Shown: positions 11,213 through 21,467 of the stretch, one piece after another
Numbering within the stretch: position 1 is the stretch's first letter
How the letters are laid out: the number at the start of each line of letters is the position of its first letter
Source: Tilletiaria anomala UBC 951
Lineage: Eukaryota; Basidiomycota; Exobasidiomycetes; Georgefischeriales; Tilletiariaceae
Assembly: GCF_000711695.1 (NCBI RefSeq)
Contig: NW_013546949.1
Location: 30,177 to 94,176 of the forward strand
Length of the DNA: 64,000 nt
Direction of reading: 5' to 3'
Position numbers and translations under genes: made by a program
Notes under the pieces: generated by a model
Seen by the model: the letters and a program-made list of their open reading frames with translations, nothing else
Databases searched by the model: none
What the model was told of the DNA's origin: nothing

Positions 11213-13754
11213 CTACAATTTGGTCCCTTCGAAGATGGTCCAGCGGCGCATGAAAGGCGGTGCGTGGGGTTGAGGAATCGACATGGATAGCGGTACTGAT
11301 CCGATTCCCATTCCCATTCCAGGCCCAAAGCTCATGCCGGCAATGGTTCCGATGGTACCATGGTCGGTTTGTGCCTGTGTTGCTATCGCTGGCTGTTGTT
11401 GCTGCTCTTGCTCGGCAATCGCCGCAGACGACGATGTACAAACGGTAGTAGATGGTCCACGTGGTCTTTGCATCTGCATAAGCAACTGTGAGAATAGAAT
11501 TGCCGCATTTGAGTATCTTCACGCAGAGATCAGCCCCGTTCGAAGCTGCATTCGAAGAGACTCACTTGGTGCATTTGCATCCGAATAGCACCAACGACGT
11601 GTCGGAGACTCTGCATCTCCTCTCTGACGCGCCCGGCGTCAAAGCCGGCGCTGATGGCGGTCATCTGGCTTTCATCCGTGCGCGATTCGACGGTCCGCAG
11701 CCGCAGCGCAATATCGTCCAACGCCGAGCGCATTGATGCGAATTCGGTCGTCAGGTTCGTGTTCCTGGTCGCACTTGCATGGGCATAGTGGACGGGACCC
11801 CGGAAGGTGTGAGATGCTTCGGCCGGTGCTGAAGCAGGTGCTGGTGAGAGTATTGTTGGTGATGTGTGCGTGTGTGGCGTCGCTGAGCGAGGCCTGTGCG
11901 CACCTTGACTATTGCGTGCTGCCTGCGGCCAGCCATCGGCAGTGGCGAGACGAGTAGCTCTCAGGCTTGCCATCGTGCTTGCCGACGGGAACGACTGGGA
12001 GCGCACAGGCTTTGCAGTCGAAGCGGCAGAGGAAGAAGCAGCAGATGACAATGAACGTGATGTGCGGCCTGCTGTAACATGCGAGCGGGCGCTGTTCCGC
12101 GAGACATCGCCCCCGTCGGAGGGGGGGCTAGGCAAAGCGCCGCTAGGCGTCGGCCTTGGCATGTGGGGCGACAACGGTGCACGCACGTTCAGCAAAGCCG
12201 CATAGTCTGCGCCTGGATAATCGTAGCGCACCGCATTCGCACCCTCGTCCTCCTCCGGCAAGAAGGGGCCGAGACCGTCCATGCACCGATCAAGCGCGCT
12301 GAGCATCTCCTTCATGCTGCACTGCATGCGGTCGACCGATGCACGCAGCGCGCTGTTCTCGTGCGTCAGCGTGTCGATATCATGCGCATACACGTGGAGG
12401 AACGGCTCTAGGGGTAACAGAGGACAGATGTGCTGTTGTGATTGTTCGTGATCGTCCCCACCTGCTAGGATCGCAACAAATTCGACGAGAACGTCTGGAT
12501 CCTCCTGTCCACTGCTGCTATCGACAGCCGGTTCCGTCCAATGTGGCCCCTCTTCCTCGAGGAGGATGCCGTCGCTGCAATTGCGACGCTTGCCTTGCCA
12601 CATGCAGCCGAACCTGCTGAGCTTGCACGCGACGCGCACATCGGGGCACGAGTGCAGGATGTGGCTGCGCATTTGCGCGCGCGGCACGCACGTTGCCGTA
12701 CGGCAGAAGCGGCACGCGATGCGCGCCTGCGGACACGCGTGCAGGATGTGCGCGTCCATCTCGGCGCCGAGGCGCTTGTGCTCGCCGCAGAGGGCGCAGG
12801 CGTGCCAGCGCACAGTGCACGCGGCGCTTCCCTTGTGCGCGGCCCAGTCCTTGCGCAGGATAGTTGTCGCGCCGCACATGCAGCCTCTTTGCCGCGGACG
12901 CGCCTCGCGCGCGTGCTCGGGCTCCTCGGCATCGTCGTACTCGCCGACGTACGCATATCCACAACCCTTGCGCACATGCGCCGGCAGCAGCGATCGCTCG
13001 CAGCTATGCGTGCATCCGCGCTCGCGATGGACGCAGTACACAGCAAGGCTGTCGACGAGCTGCTGCACCAACGCCGTAGCCGGCACGACGTCGTCGAGGT
13101 GCAGCGGCGCACGGCAGTTGGGGCACGGCGCGCTGGATGAGGTCGGTGTTGACGCTGAAGGCTGTACTGACCGCGGGAGGTTTTCGTGGGGAGAAGTGAG
13201 TGACGAGGACGAGGAAGGGAGGGAGGCGCTGCGCCGTCGTATTCGCCGCGCGGTGTGAGGTTCACGTTGGAAGGCGGAGGCTGCTGCTATGGAGACACCC
13301 AGCTCTGCAGCTTGATGCGTTTGCTGCTCGCGCCAAAGCCAACCATCTTGGAGCGGGTCGAGGCCGTCCGCGCTGGGCGTGTTCTGATGCTGGAACGTGG
13401 GAGACTCGATGGCGGATTCTGCGCGAGCCTCGAACGCTTTGAGGATGCAGAGCTTGCAGAAGGTATGCTGGCACAGTGTTGCGATGTACGGCTCGACAAA
13501 TACGTTCCTGTTTCTCATCGACGCATAACCGCAACAAACACAGGCAAAAGGCAAAAAGTCAGTCAGTGATGATGATGACGATCTGTCCAGGCTAAGCTGG
13601 TTCCAGATACGACTCACAGGCAGATTGCGCACTTGAGCCACGTGCTAATCTCATCATCTGGCTTGACGTAGATAAACTCCCAAGGATGCTGCTGCTGCTG
13701 CTGATGCTCTCCATCGTCGAGTCCCATGTAGTGGTCTGCATGACCACCAGCCAT
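11213..13754 (-). CDS. RING / TRAF-type zinc-finger protein
   Basis: Exons 13754-13618, 13507-11566 and 11485-11213 join to 783 aa. The first intron interrupts the RING: KCAICL is completed by NVFVEPYIATLCQHTFC from exon 2, giving C-x2-C...C-x-H-x2-C-x2-C, and the last pair CPNC appears 107 residues later after a Ser/Arg-rich insertion. TRAF-type zinc fingers follow (repeated C-x2-C...H...C blocks, e.g. CRFCRTATC and CALCGEHKRLG). RING plus TRAF fingers suggests an E3 ubiquitin ligase or scaffold, an inference from family. A coiled-coil-like segment (about residues 420-450, HENSALRASVDRMQ) and long Ser/Ala/Pro-rich tracts fill the rest; the C-terminal exon is Gln- and Gly/Met-rich. The start is uncertain: ATG 13754 is preceded by a pyrimidine-rich CTAG that could be a splice acceptor, so an upstream exon (up to about 14059) may exist. 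A glutamine run lies just after the start. Confidence 0.75.
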
Positions 13755-14687
13755 GCTAGAAGGAGGAGAGCGAGCCCACCTGCTTGCTGCACAGCTTCCG
13801 GAGCGGTTTCGTTGCGTGGGCACTGCTGGCGGGAAGGGGGGGTTAGGTTAAGAAGTAGCGGTTTCCAACTGCTGCTGCTGTCGCTGACCTGGGCAACCGT
13901 AATGCTCCTCGGCGGGCTGACAAGTTCAGCTACGGCTGCTGTGTATGCCATCGCGATAGCGGTGGCGGGGTCGACGCTGTGCGTAGCAAGCGTGGGTGCA
14001 GGCGTGCGCGTGTGCCTGATGGTGTCCGCCGTCATTGTGCAGCCATGCATCGTACCCACGTGCTGATCTCAGCACCGGCTGTGCGAACGACGAAGGGTTG
14101 ATGTACTTTTGTAAACCCAGTCTCACCAACGCACCGCGCCGAGACCAGCAGGCGAGATTTACGGGCTCATACTGCGGGACCGGGTGGGCGTTCGGTTGCA
14201 GGCAGGCGTGGGCGTACAGACAGGAGCTCCACACCGACACTCGATTGTCTCGGATGTTCCGAGGCAGGTGATTTGTCTCATTCCAGCACTGGGCCAGTGT
14301 GAAGAGGCATCGCCACCAGCCCCGCATGGATCCACCTCCACACCTTCGCTATCTACACACGTCGCGCCCACAGAAGCGAGTAAATATATATATATATATA
14401 TCCCAGTACTGCGTTTGCAGACTTTCCTCCTTTCCCTCGAGCCAGCCTCCCGTCATCGAGTAAACTTTGTCCTCCGCCTTTCCCTCGTCTTTCCCTTCCC
14501 TCTATTCCCCTTCCATCTATCTCTCTTCCTTGAGAAATCAAAAGGCGCTGGTCGTCTTTCTTGCGAACACTCTTCACTACTTTAACTCGGCCTCTGCATC
14601 CAAAGGAGAAGAATATTAGAAAGTAGCTGGTCTACTTGTGTCAAAACCATTGCCTCTCTCACACAAGTACACACTCTGCAAGGGAAA
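13755..14687. other. Divergent promoter region between the RING gene and the four-helix membrane protein
   Basis: This region separates two divergently oriented genes. It may include a 5' exon of the RING gene: an open frame on the minus strand down from about 14036 has Thr/Ala-rich composition, but I could not find a convincing splice link. A TA microsatellite and pyrimidine-rich tracts precede the start at 14688. Confidence 0.4.
14384..14401. repeat. (TA)9 microsatellite
   Basis: A perfect run of alternating A and T lies about 290 bp upstream of the start at 14688. It could supply a TATA element, but its length and regularity make it mainly a simple repeat. Confidence 0.85.
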
Positions 14688-15750
14688 ATGGCGAGACAAC
14701 CCTGCTGCTGCATCCCCAACAGGGGCGCGGTGGCCTCCCTGTCGCTGATCGCGATCATCATTGCCACCCTCTTCCTCGCCGGCACATTTGTTATCATCTC
14801 AACTAACGCGATGAACACGCCGCTTGTGATTCCTGCCGTGATCTTTGGATTCACCAATCTGCTCCTCTTCGTCGCATCCTGGGTCGGCTTCTTTGGCGCC
14901 ATTCTGCGCAAGCGCAGGGCGGTCGCCTTCTACGCCGTTGTCCTCACCATCCTCTGGGTCTGCACTTTTATCATCGGCCTTTGGAACGTTGTCGTTGTCT
15001 TCAAGAACAGAGGAATGGTGAGAGAGCTACTCTGATTCTTTGCATCCGGACGAAATCATTGACTTCTTCTGCCCCCGCTACAAACAGGTCATCGACAGCT
15101 GCGTTGCCAAGTCGTACGCCCAGGCGCATGGTGGGCCGTTCGACTCTAAGACGTCGAAGGACGATTGCACGCATGCGCATAACATCCTCGCCTCTGTCAT
15201 CGTCAGTGTCTGGGTCGTCTACCAGCTGCTGGACCTCTGGTTCATCACGGTGGTCTATGCGCTCCGCCGTGACCTGATCGAGAAGGACATGCAGGAGAAG
15301 CGCTTCCTCGAGCAGTCGTACGTCGTCAACTCAGGCGCTGCTGCGTACCGCCCCGGCTCATCCTCGCGCACCAGCGAAGAGTCCAAGATGTCCGCCCGCT
15401 CCGGCCAAGCTGTCTCAGTCCCCTACCGCCCAACCGGTGGCCGTCAGCCAATGGGCCCTTACGTGAGTGCCGCGCACCCTGCCGGTGTCCCTGCTGCATC
15501 TGCTGCCGACACATCCGAAAAAAAGACGACTGACGCAAGGGACATCGGCAGCGCGCCTGATTCTATCAGCACAACGAAAACGTCGGGCCAGGCGAAGCGC
15601 ATGTCCATGGGCCGCACCATCAATATCACCATTGAGCAAGACACAGACTGGCAACACGAGCCGACACCCACATCCCATTACCAGGACGCGCCGCTTTCGG
15701 CGCAGCCTGGCAGCATCTTCCAGAGCAGGTACGACCAGCGGTACGGTTGA
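14688..15750 (+). CDS. Four-helix (tetraspan) membrane protein of unknown function
   Basis: Exons 14688-15017 and 15088-15750 encode 330 aa. The N-terminus begins with a cysteine cluster (RQPCCCIPNRGA), a plausible palmitoylation site. Hydrophobic segments lie at about residues 14-37, 45-67, 76-103 and 141-166, giving four predicted helices with a loop between helices 3 and 4 that has two cysteines (DSC... and DDC...). The C-terminal 150 residues are polar, Ser/Thr/Pro-rich and presumably cytosolic. This plan resembles tetraspan-like membrane organisers, but I do not recognise the tetraspanin CCG motif, so I leave the family open. A long pyrimidine-rich leader precedes the ATG. The intron falls in phase 0 after KNRGM. 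Confidence 0.8.
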
Positions 15751-16260
15751 GAGTACGAACAGCATACATGTCGATTAGGAGGGAGCAAGCGAGCAGTCTC
15801 ATGCACGTCGTTAGCGAACAGACAAATACACAATCAAAACCGACCGGCTCTCCACTTTCTTTTGCAAACGCTCCTGTAGATGGAATGGAAATCTCGGCAA
15901 CGAGAAAAAGAAAGCTCAGTATTGAAAGGAAGGCAATAGAGCAAGGGGGTCGCGGATGTAGACTAGTTTTTCCCCTCATCGACGCAAATAAACCCAGGGC
16001 CACAGTCCCCATGTTTCTAACCCCACTTGGAGCGCATTTGAATCTAGGCACTTTCAATGCAAATGTCCACCCGAGCCGAAAGCGGGGCCTTGTTCCTTTC
16101 AAAAGTGACATGTTCCATCCGTGGCCAAGTTGACTGAGTTTGTCGATAAAGTTTCGCTCGCACGTCAGACAAGGTGAGGAAGAGGACCTTTTTGCACAAA
16201 TTATCTTCACAAGCATACAAGCTATTCTATCTCGTTCACCTCGCTCCACAGTTAATGTGT
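15751..16260. other. Convergent intergenic region
   Basis: It holds the 3' flanks of the four-helix protein (+) and the AP180-like gene (-). No coding or RNA feature is visible. Confidence 0.5.
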
Positions 16261-19200
16261 CTAGATAAGAGACGCAAAGGCCGAATGCTGCTGGCCCTGC
16301 TGACCAGGTTGGGGTCCCTGCTGCTGCTGCGGCGGCGACGAAGGCATGGCTCCAAACGCAGCGGCGCCGAACGCACTCGTCGGCTGGAACGGCTTAATGG
16401 TTGAGCCTGCGAAGCCGGTCGGCTGTGCGGTCAGCGCAGACGATCCAGATGGTGCGAGCGACGATGCCGGTGCAAAGGATGATGAAAGTCCGATGGCCTG
16501 TTGTTGTTGTTGCGTCGACTGCGACGCCGATGCGGAGAGCATGAAGGGCGAGGAGGCCGCAGCAGAAAGAGGCTGTTGCGAGCTGAACGACCCAAAACCT
16601 GTCGCTTGTGTCATGAGCGGGCCAAAGGCGCTAGGTTGGGCGAAGAGGAACGACGAAGTGCCGGTGGTCGCAGTGGGGCCAGACGGCAAAGAGTTGCTGT
16701 GTGTACTCGGTGTTCCAAAGAGCGAGGAGCTAGGGCCAAGGCCAGCTCCAGCTCCAGCATTTGGCCTCGTAAAAGGGTTGCTTGTCAGCTGCGGACTCAG
16801 CGCCGATGCTCCTGGCGTGTCCGGACCGGGGAGAGTAAAGGCCGGGTTGCTCGCCAGACTGGCGCCAAAGCTCGACTCGGGCTTGAATGGCTTGATACCC
16901 CCAAAACCAGTGGGCTGCGCCGCCAGAGGTGTTGCTGATACAGCAGCAGTAGAAGGGGATTGCGAGGCAGTTGTGGTTCCGTTGCCCAATGCACCTAGGT
17001 TCATTTCAGCAAAGCTTGAATCGAGGCCAGCGGATCCGTTCGGCTGATTCGGCACAGTTGAGCTGGCTGACGAGCCTGCACTGTTCCCATTCTGCTGCGG
17101 CTTGACGAAAGCAAGCTCCGAGGCGACGCTGCCCATAATGCCCGTTTGCTGCGGTTGCAACCCGCCAGGCTTGGTCGGGTCCGTCCCATCCCACGCATTG
17201 GCGCCGAGCCCGTAGTTGCCGCCGGGCGGAGCATTACCAGCTCCAGAGGCAAGTTGAGCGAGCGTCAGACCTTGCGGCTTGGAGACATCAGGTGGGGGCG
17301 TGGAGACTGCAGGTGATGCAAAGGGATTCCGCGAGCCGGTCTTTTGTGGAAGCACAGCTTTTGGCGCTGGCGTTGCCGTTACCGCTGCCGAAGGTTTCGG
17401 TGCCGATGCCGATGCCAGTGTTAGTGTTGGTGCTGGTGCAGTTGCAGTTGAGCTCGGAGCGATTGTAATTGAGTTTGCAGACAGCATCATTTCGGACGCA
17501 ATGCTTGATTGGCTCTGGCTCGTGTTGACGAGGGGGAACATCGACTGCTGCGGCTGGATATGCGTGCCATTCGCGGCACCCATGCTCGACGTGCCTCCCG
17601 GTTGCCCAAAGGTGCCAAAGGGCGACACGCTTCCAAAGCCCCCAGCAGGCTGCACCATCACGCTCTGCCTGAAAGGATTGAAGCCTGTCGCCTGTGGCTG
17701 CAAGAAGCCAGTTGTTTGCGGCTGCATGAATGGCTGCGGTTGCTGCAGCTGCATCCCACTATAGCCGGTCGGCTGACTTATCATTCCGGATAAGAATGGA
17801 TTGTAGCCCGTCATTTGAGGTTGAAGCGCATCCATACCACCTGGGAAGCCGGTTATCTGCGGTTGTATCCCGAAAGACCCATATGCACCCGCCCAAGCGT
17901 CTTGTGGGCCCATGCTGAACATGTTGTTCGCATCGTTGCTTTCGATCGAGGCAAAGAAGTCCTGCACCGCTTGGTTGCTCGTCGGCGGCTTGACTGCCGG
18001 AGCCGCAACCTTCTTCTCATCCTCCGCTCTCTTCTCACCCTCTTTTACATTACTCGTATTCGCTTTGGCGGCGCCCTTGGAAGCCTTCCTAGGAGCACCA
18101 CCATCGGCAATTCGCTTGTTCTCCTTGTACTCCAAGCGGTTCTTTTCAAAATTCGGGTCTTCCAAATACTCTTGGAGCGCGCCAGCAAGGCTTAATGGTG
18201 CATGCTTGAGAGAAGGTACTGTGAGATTTAGCGACCCAGACACCTTGCGCGCCGCTGCCATGTATGCGACCACCTTTTCAGTTTGCGTGCAGAAGCGCTT
18301 GTAGAGCTCCAGTGCGCGCTCTGCATCAGATTTTGCCATCTCGAAGTAGTGTTCTGCGCAACGCGACACATCAGAGTTGAACGAACAAGTACACGACCAA
18401 TCTTCGGACGTACCAAGAATATTGATGACACCCTCATTGATGGCAGCGTACAAGACTAGTACGTCTTTGAACGAGAGGCGAAAAGCTGCCAAGTTGAGCT
18501 CATCACGGAGATCCTCGAGAAAAAACTGTAGGCGCATCGCACTCAGCAATGGCTCACACCTCAGCTTGCGCTCGAAACTGACTCACATCACAGTTAAGAG
18601 CCGCATTGCCGACCTTTTGCGTGATACCGACCTCACGCAAAAGCCCTTTATCCACTGTCAAGCGCCTCAGGCGGTTGCCGTCTCCCGTTGCATTTTCCCT
18701 GCTGCCAGAGCCATTTTCTCTACTGGAATCAGATGAGCGGATGACATCGTGCCCCAGTTCTCTAAACGCACGTACACGATCATCCAAAAAAGCGGCGTAC
18801 GCTCGGATGATCCGCGGTGCACGAGGCGTTGCTGTTGTATCGGAAGCAGTGACAATGTGAGCACCAATACGAATAGAAGTCTATCTGCGTAGGCCGAGGC
18901 CGGAGTGCGAGAGCGACCCACTTGAGCTGCTACTTCGGCCAGCTAGAATCTTGAGCTGAGCACCCGTCTCATCTCGCAGGACGTGACTTAACACGTTTTC
19001 TACCCCTCCATTTCTGATCATGGTGTGCAGGATGATCAAAGACTTGTAGATCACCTAGAACATTGCACAGGGTAGGCCAGGTCAGAGTCTGTCAGCAGCA
19101 TTTGATGCAAACGCCTGGCATATACGCCCGGCGACTCACCACTGGGTCCCGCTCTCGCAGCCTGGATCCTAACGACCGACATACTTCTAATAGGCTGCGG

Positions 19201-19432
19201 TCTTGGGCGAAGGTGCTGGCAAGGATGGGATCCAGGTACTTTGACTTGACGACTGAGCCTTTCGGCTTGGTTGCCGATTTGACGATCTTGTCGTAGCTGG
19301 ATCAATGGTGGCGTAACAGCCAAGTCAACATGATGCTTCTTCTCTCTAGGATATGTCCCTTGCCAAGTTGCTCTTGATTCGCTGCTTCCCTGGATTCGGA
19401 CGCCAAGCGCCACTTACTCACGTCGATGACAT
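16261..19432 (-). CDS. AP180/CALM-type clathrin adaptor with ANTH domain
   Basis: Exons 19432-19422, 19296-19140, 19054-18922, 18831-18587, 18525-18414 and 18353-16261 give 916 aa. The first exon codes only MSS and part of a Thr codon, as in many ANTH proteins. ANTH features: YDKIVKSATKPKG (PIP2-binding basic loop) followed by KSKYLDPIL, then IYKSLIILHTMIRNGG, RAYAAFLDDRVRAFRELG, RLRRLTVDKGLL and EHYFEMAKSDAERALELYKR. The domain spans about residues 1-275. The tail is long, Gln/Pro/Ser-rich, with repeated TGF/TGY elements and several NPF motifs (TGYNPF, TGFNPF, RNPFA, SNPFTR), known ligands of EH-domain endocytic proteins such as Pan1/Ede1. Expected role: linking clathrin, cargo and PIP2 at endocytic sites. 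The fifth intron (18354-18413) is 60 nt with no stop, so retention would insert 20 residues into the ANTH fold. Divergent from USB1. Confidence 0.9.
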
Positions 19433-19966
19433 CTTGAGCGATGGATGAACGACAACTCCTTGTCGCTTTGTGCAGCCAGTCGCACGGTAGTGTAGCCAGC
19501 GAGTATGAGGTCGAGCGCAGCACGGCTTGGACGCGGCGCCTGGGTGGTGACGAAGACACGAGCTTGGCTGCTCCTGTTGAATCAAAGGTACAAGTCCGTC
19601 AAAACTTTTACCCCGGCGTGCCAATGAGCGAGTCCAGTTAGACCTTTTGTTGGAATTGGATTAATGGGGCTGAGGTGGTAGGTATGTGCTGTAGACCAGT
19701 AAAGATAGGCCGCTCTCGACGTTCGCGGTCTTTCGCTTTGAGATGTGATCGCGCAGTGTGTGAGATGGCAGTGACGTGACCGGCTGCTCGCACACTCGCT
19801 ATGCTCCCTGTTCACATGCTCGTCGCTGTACACCTCTTCCCAAACTTGTCATTCAGTAAATATATTTCAGTCGTTGAAACGGTGATGCAGCGACTGTGAG
19901 TAGCGTTCGGTTGCACAGGTGTTCAAGCAAAGCGGCTGGTCAAGGTACCGCCATGCTGCGCCGACG
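19433..19966. other. Divergent promoter region of the AP180-like and USB1 genes
   Basis: The 534-bp gap separates two divergent starts. A TATA-like AAATATATTT tract near 19858-19867 is about 100 bp upstream of the USB1 start. I see no coding feature. Confidence 0.4.
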
Positions 19967-21224
19967 ATGCTCGTCAGTTACTCTGACTCGGAGTCGGAAG
20001 GCGAGCCGAGCTTGAAGTCGGAGACCGTGATAGTAAGCCATACGGCGGCATCATCCGTATCAGATACTAAGATTATCAAGAGACCCAGTCACTCGTGCTC
20101 GCAACCCCCGGATGAGGTCACAGACCCGCTGACAAAGGAGAGAAAGAGGAGGTACGTCTGGACGATCCATCTGCTGTACCGACCTCGATTCGTAATTGAC
20201 GCCGGTCTGATCGGCACAGGAAGCTCCCAGTCGTTGACCTCTCCGGAAACGGTGCGAAGGATGGGAGCAGTGCAGAGATGCTCCCAGCCATGAAATGCAA
20301 GGGAGACTGGCTTTGCCATGCCTTTCTAGAAGTCCACGCCCGTGCTGATCTGACAAGTCTCCTCCACAAGGCCAGCAAAGATGGCCGATCGCAATTGCAA
20401 GGCATCCGCGAGGTGCGCTCGGCAAGGTTTTCAGTGCCCAACCGCTGCGTCTCCCAGCTAATCATTCCCCTCAATATGTCCTCTCGCAGACCGAGATCCG
20501 ACAGGGAGAAAGTACTCTGCACGTTTCTCTGACGCGGCCGATACTAGTACGCCCACACGAGCGGCAGTCGTTCGTATTGATTGTTAAGGAAGCGCTGAAT
20601 GACGTTGCCGCGTGAGTGCACCGTGACTTACGGGATGCAACTTCTGCTGAACCTATATCTTTCTCTTCACGGACTGCATTAGTTCGACGGTCTCTTTTGC
20701 CCGATTCGCACATCTGATCAATGAGGATGAGTCCAGAGGGTTTATCGCGGTCGAGATCAGTGTGGGCCACGACGAGGTGAGCGAGACATTATGCGTGCTT
20801 GCATTCCCCCTGGCGTCTTTCGAATGAGTGCTGATACCATGTTGTAACATGGCCGGCTTCTATGCGGCTCTTACTACACTTGGCTACATGCGCACAATGC
20901 ATTTTATAGCTGCAGACAATGAGCAGCCGCCTCGATTCGTACTTGCGCACCGCATTCAAGGCGCGGCCATATTACGCAGCAAAGCGCTTCCATTTTAGCT
21001 TCTTGACCGCCGATCTCTCCACCTCTTGTGCACCCGTCAAGGATGGAACGACCCATGACAAACTGGTGAAGGCGCAGATGCTGAGCGGCCTGGCGCGAGA
21101 TCTCGAGGGCAGGTACGGCCCCTCGCTGCGTGCACTGCCCCCGTTGCGTCTGTCGAGGCTCGGCATTCGTGTCGGCAGTCAGGTACATTGGGTCACCCTA
21201 GTTCATGTTCACACTTCAATGTAA
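19967..21224 (+). CDS. USB1: U6 snRNA phosphodiesterase USB1
   Basis: Exons 19967-20151, 20220-20412, 20490-20611, 20683-20776 and 20910-21224 splice to 302 aa. USB1 is a 2H-family 3'-5' exonuclease that trims the oligo(U) tail of U6 snRNA and leaves a protected 3' end. The two catalytic H-x-S motifs are present: HVS at residues 137-139 (STLHVSLTRPIL) and HFS at 226-228 (KRFHFSFLTADL). Family landmarks appear in order: an acidic/Ser N-terminus (MLVSYSDSESEGE), KRRKLP created by the first splice, FARFAHLINEDESRGFIAVE, and a C-terminal IRVGSQVHW. All introns are 68-133 nt. The start is the first ATG of the conserved N-terminus. The gene converges on the complex I 49-kDa gene. A U6 gene lies about 36 kb away in this window. 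Confidence 0.9.
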
Positions 21225-21467
21225 AGGAAAATGGAATCGCAGATCAGGATGAGGGCATTGTGCGGCTCCGCTGTGGCGGGATATCATGATACATCTGCTC
21301 CCTATATTTATCTTTCTCCAAGAAGCCAGGTCAACGCACGGCGATGGACATAGCTTCGGGGTGGAGCCCCTGTGCAACCTCGATCTCACACAAGCACCGC
21401 CGTGCGTATCCACACATGGCACATGGCAGTCAGAAGAATCGCAATTCACGTGCTGCAACTTTCTACA

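Noticed and set aside
12465-13265. Long overlapping frames on both strands (266, 230 and 199 codons) inside the RING/TRAF gene
   Set aside because: The sequence is GC-rich and stop-poor, so shadow frames are expected; only one frame contains the zinc-finger spacing.
16346-17764. Open plus-strand frames opposite the AP180 tail
   Set aside because: They are reverse readings of low-complexity Gln/Pro/Ala coding sequence and show no protein features of their own.
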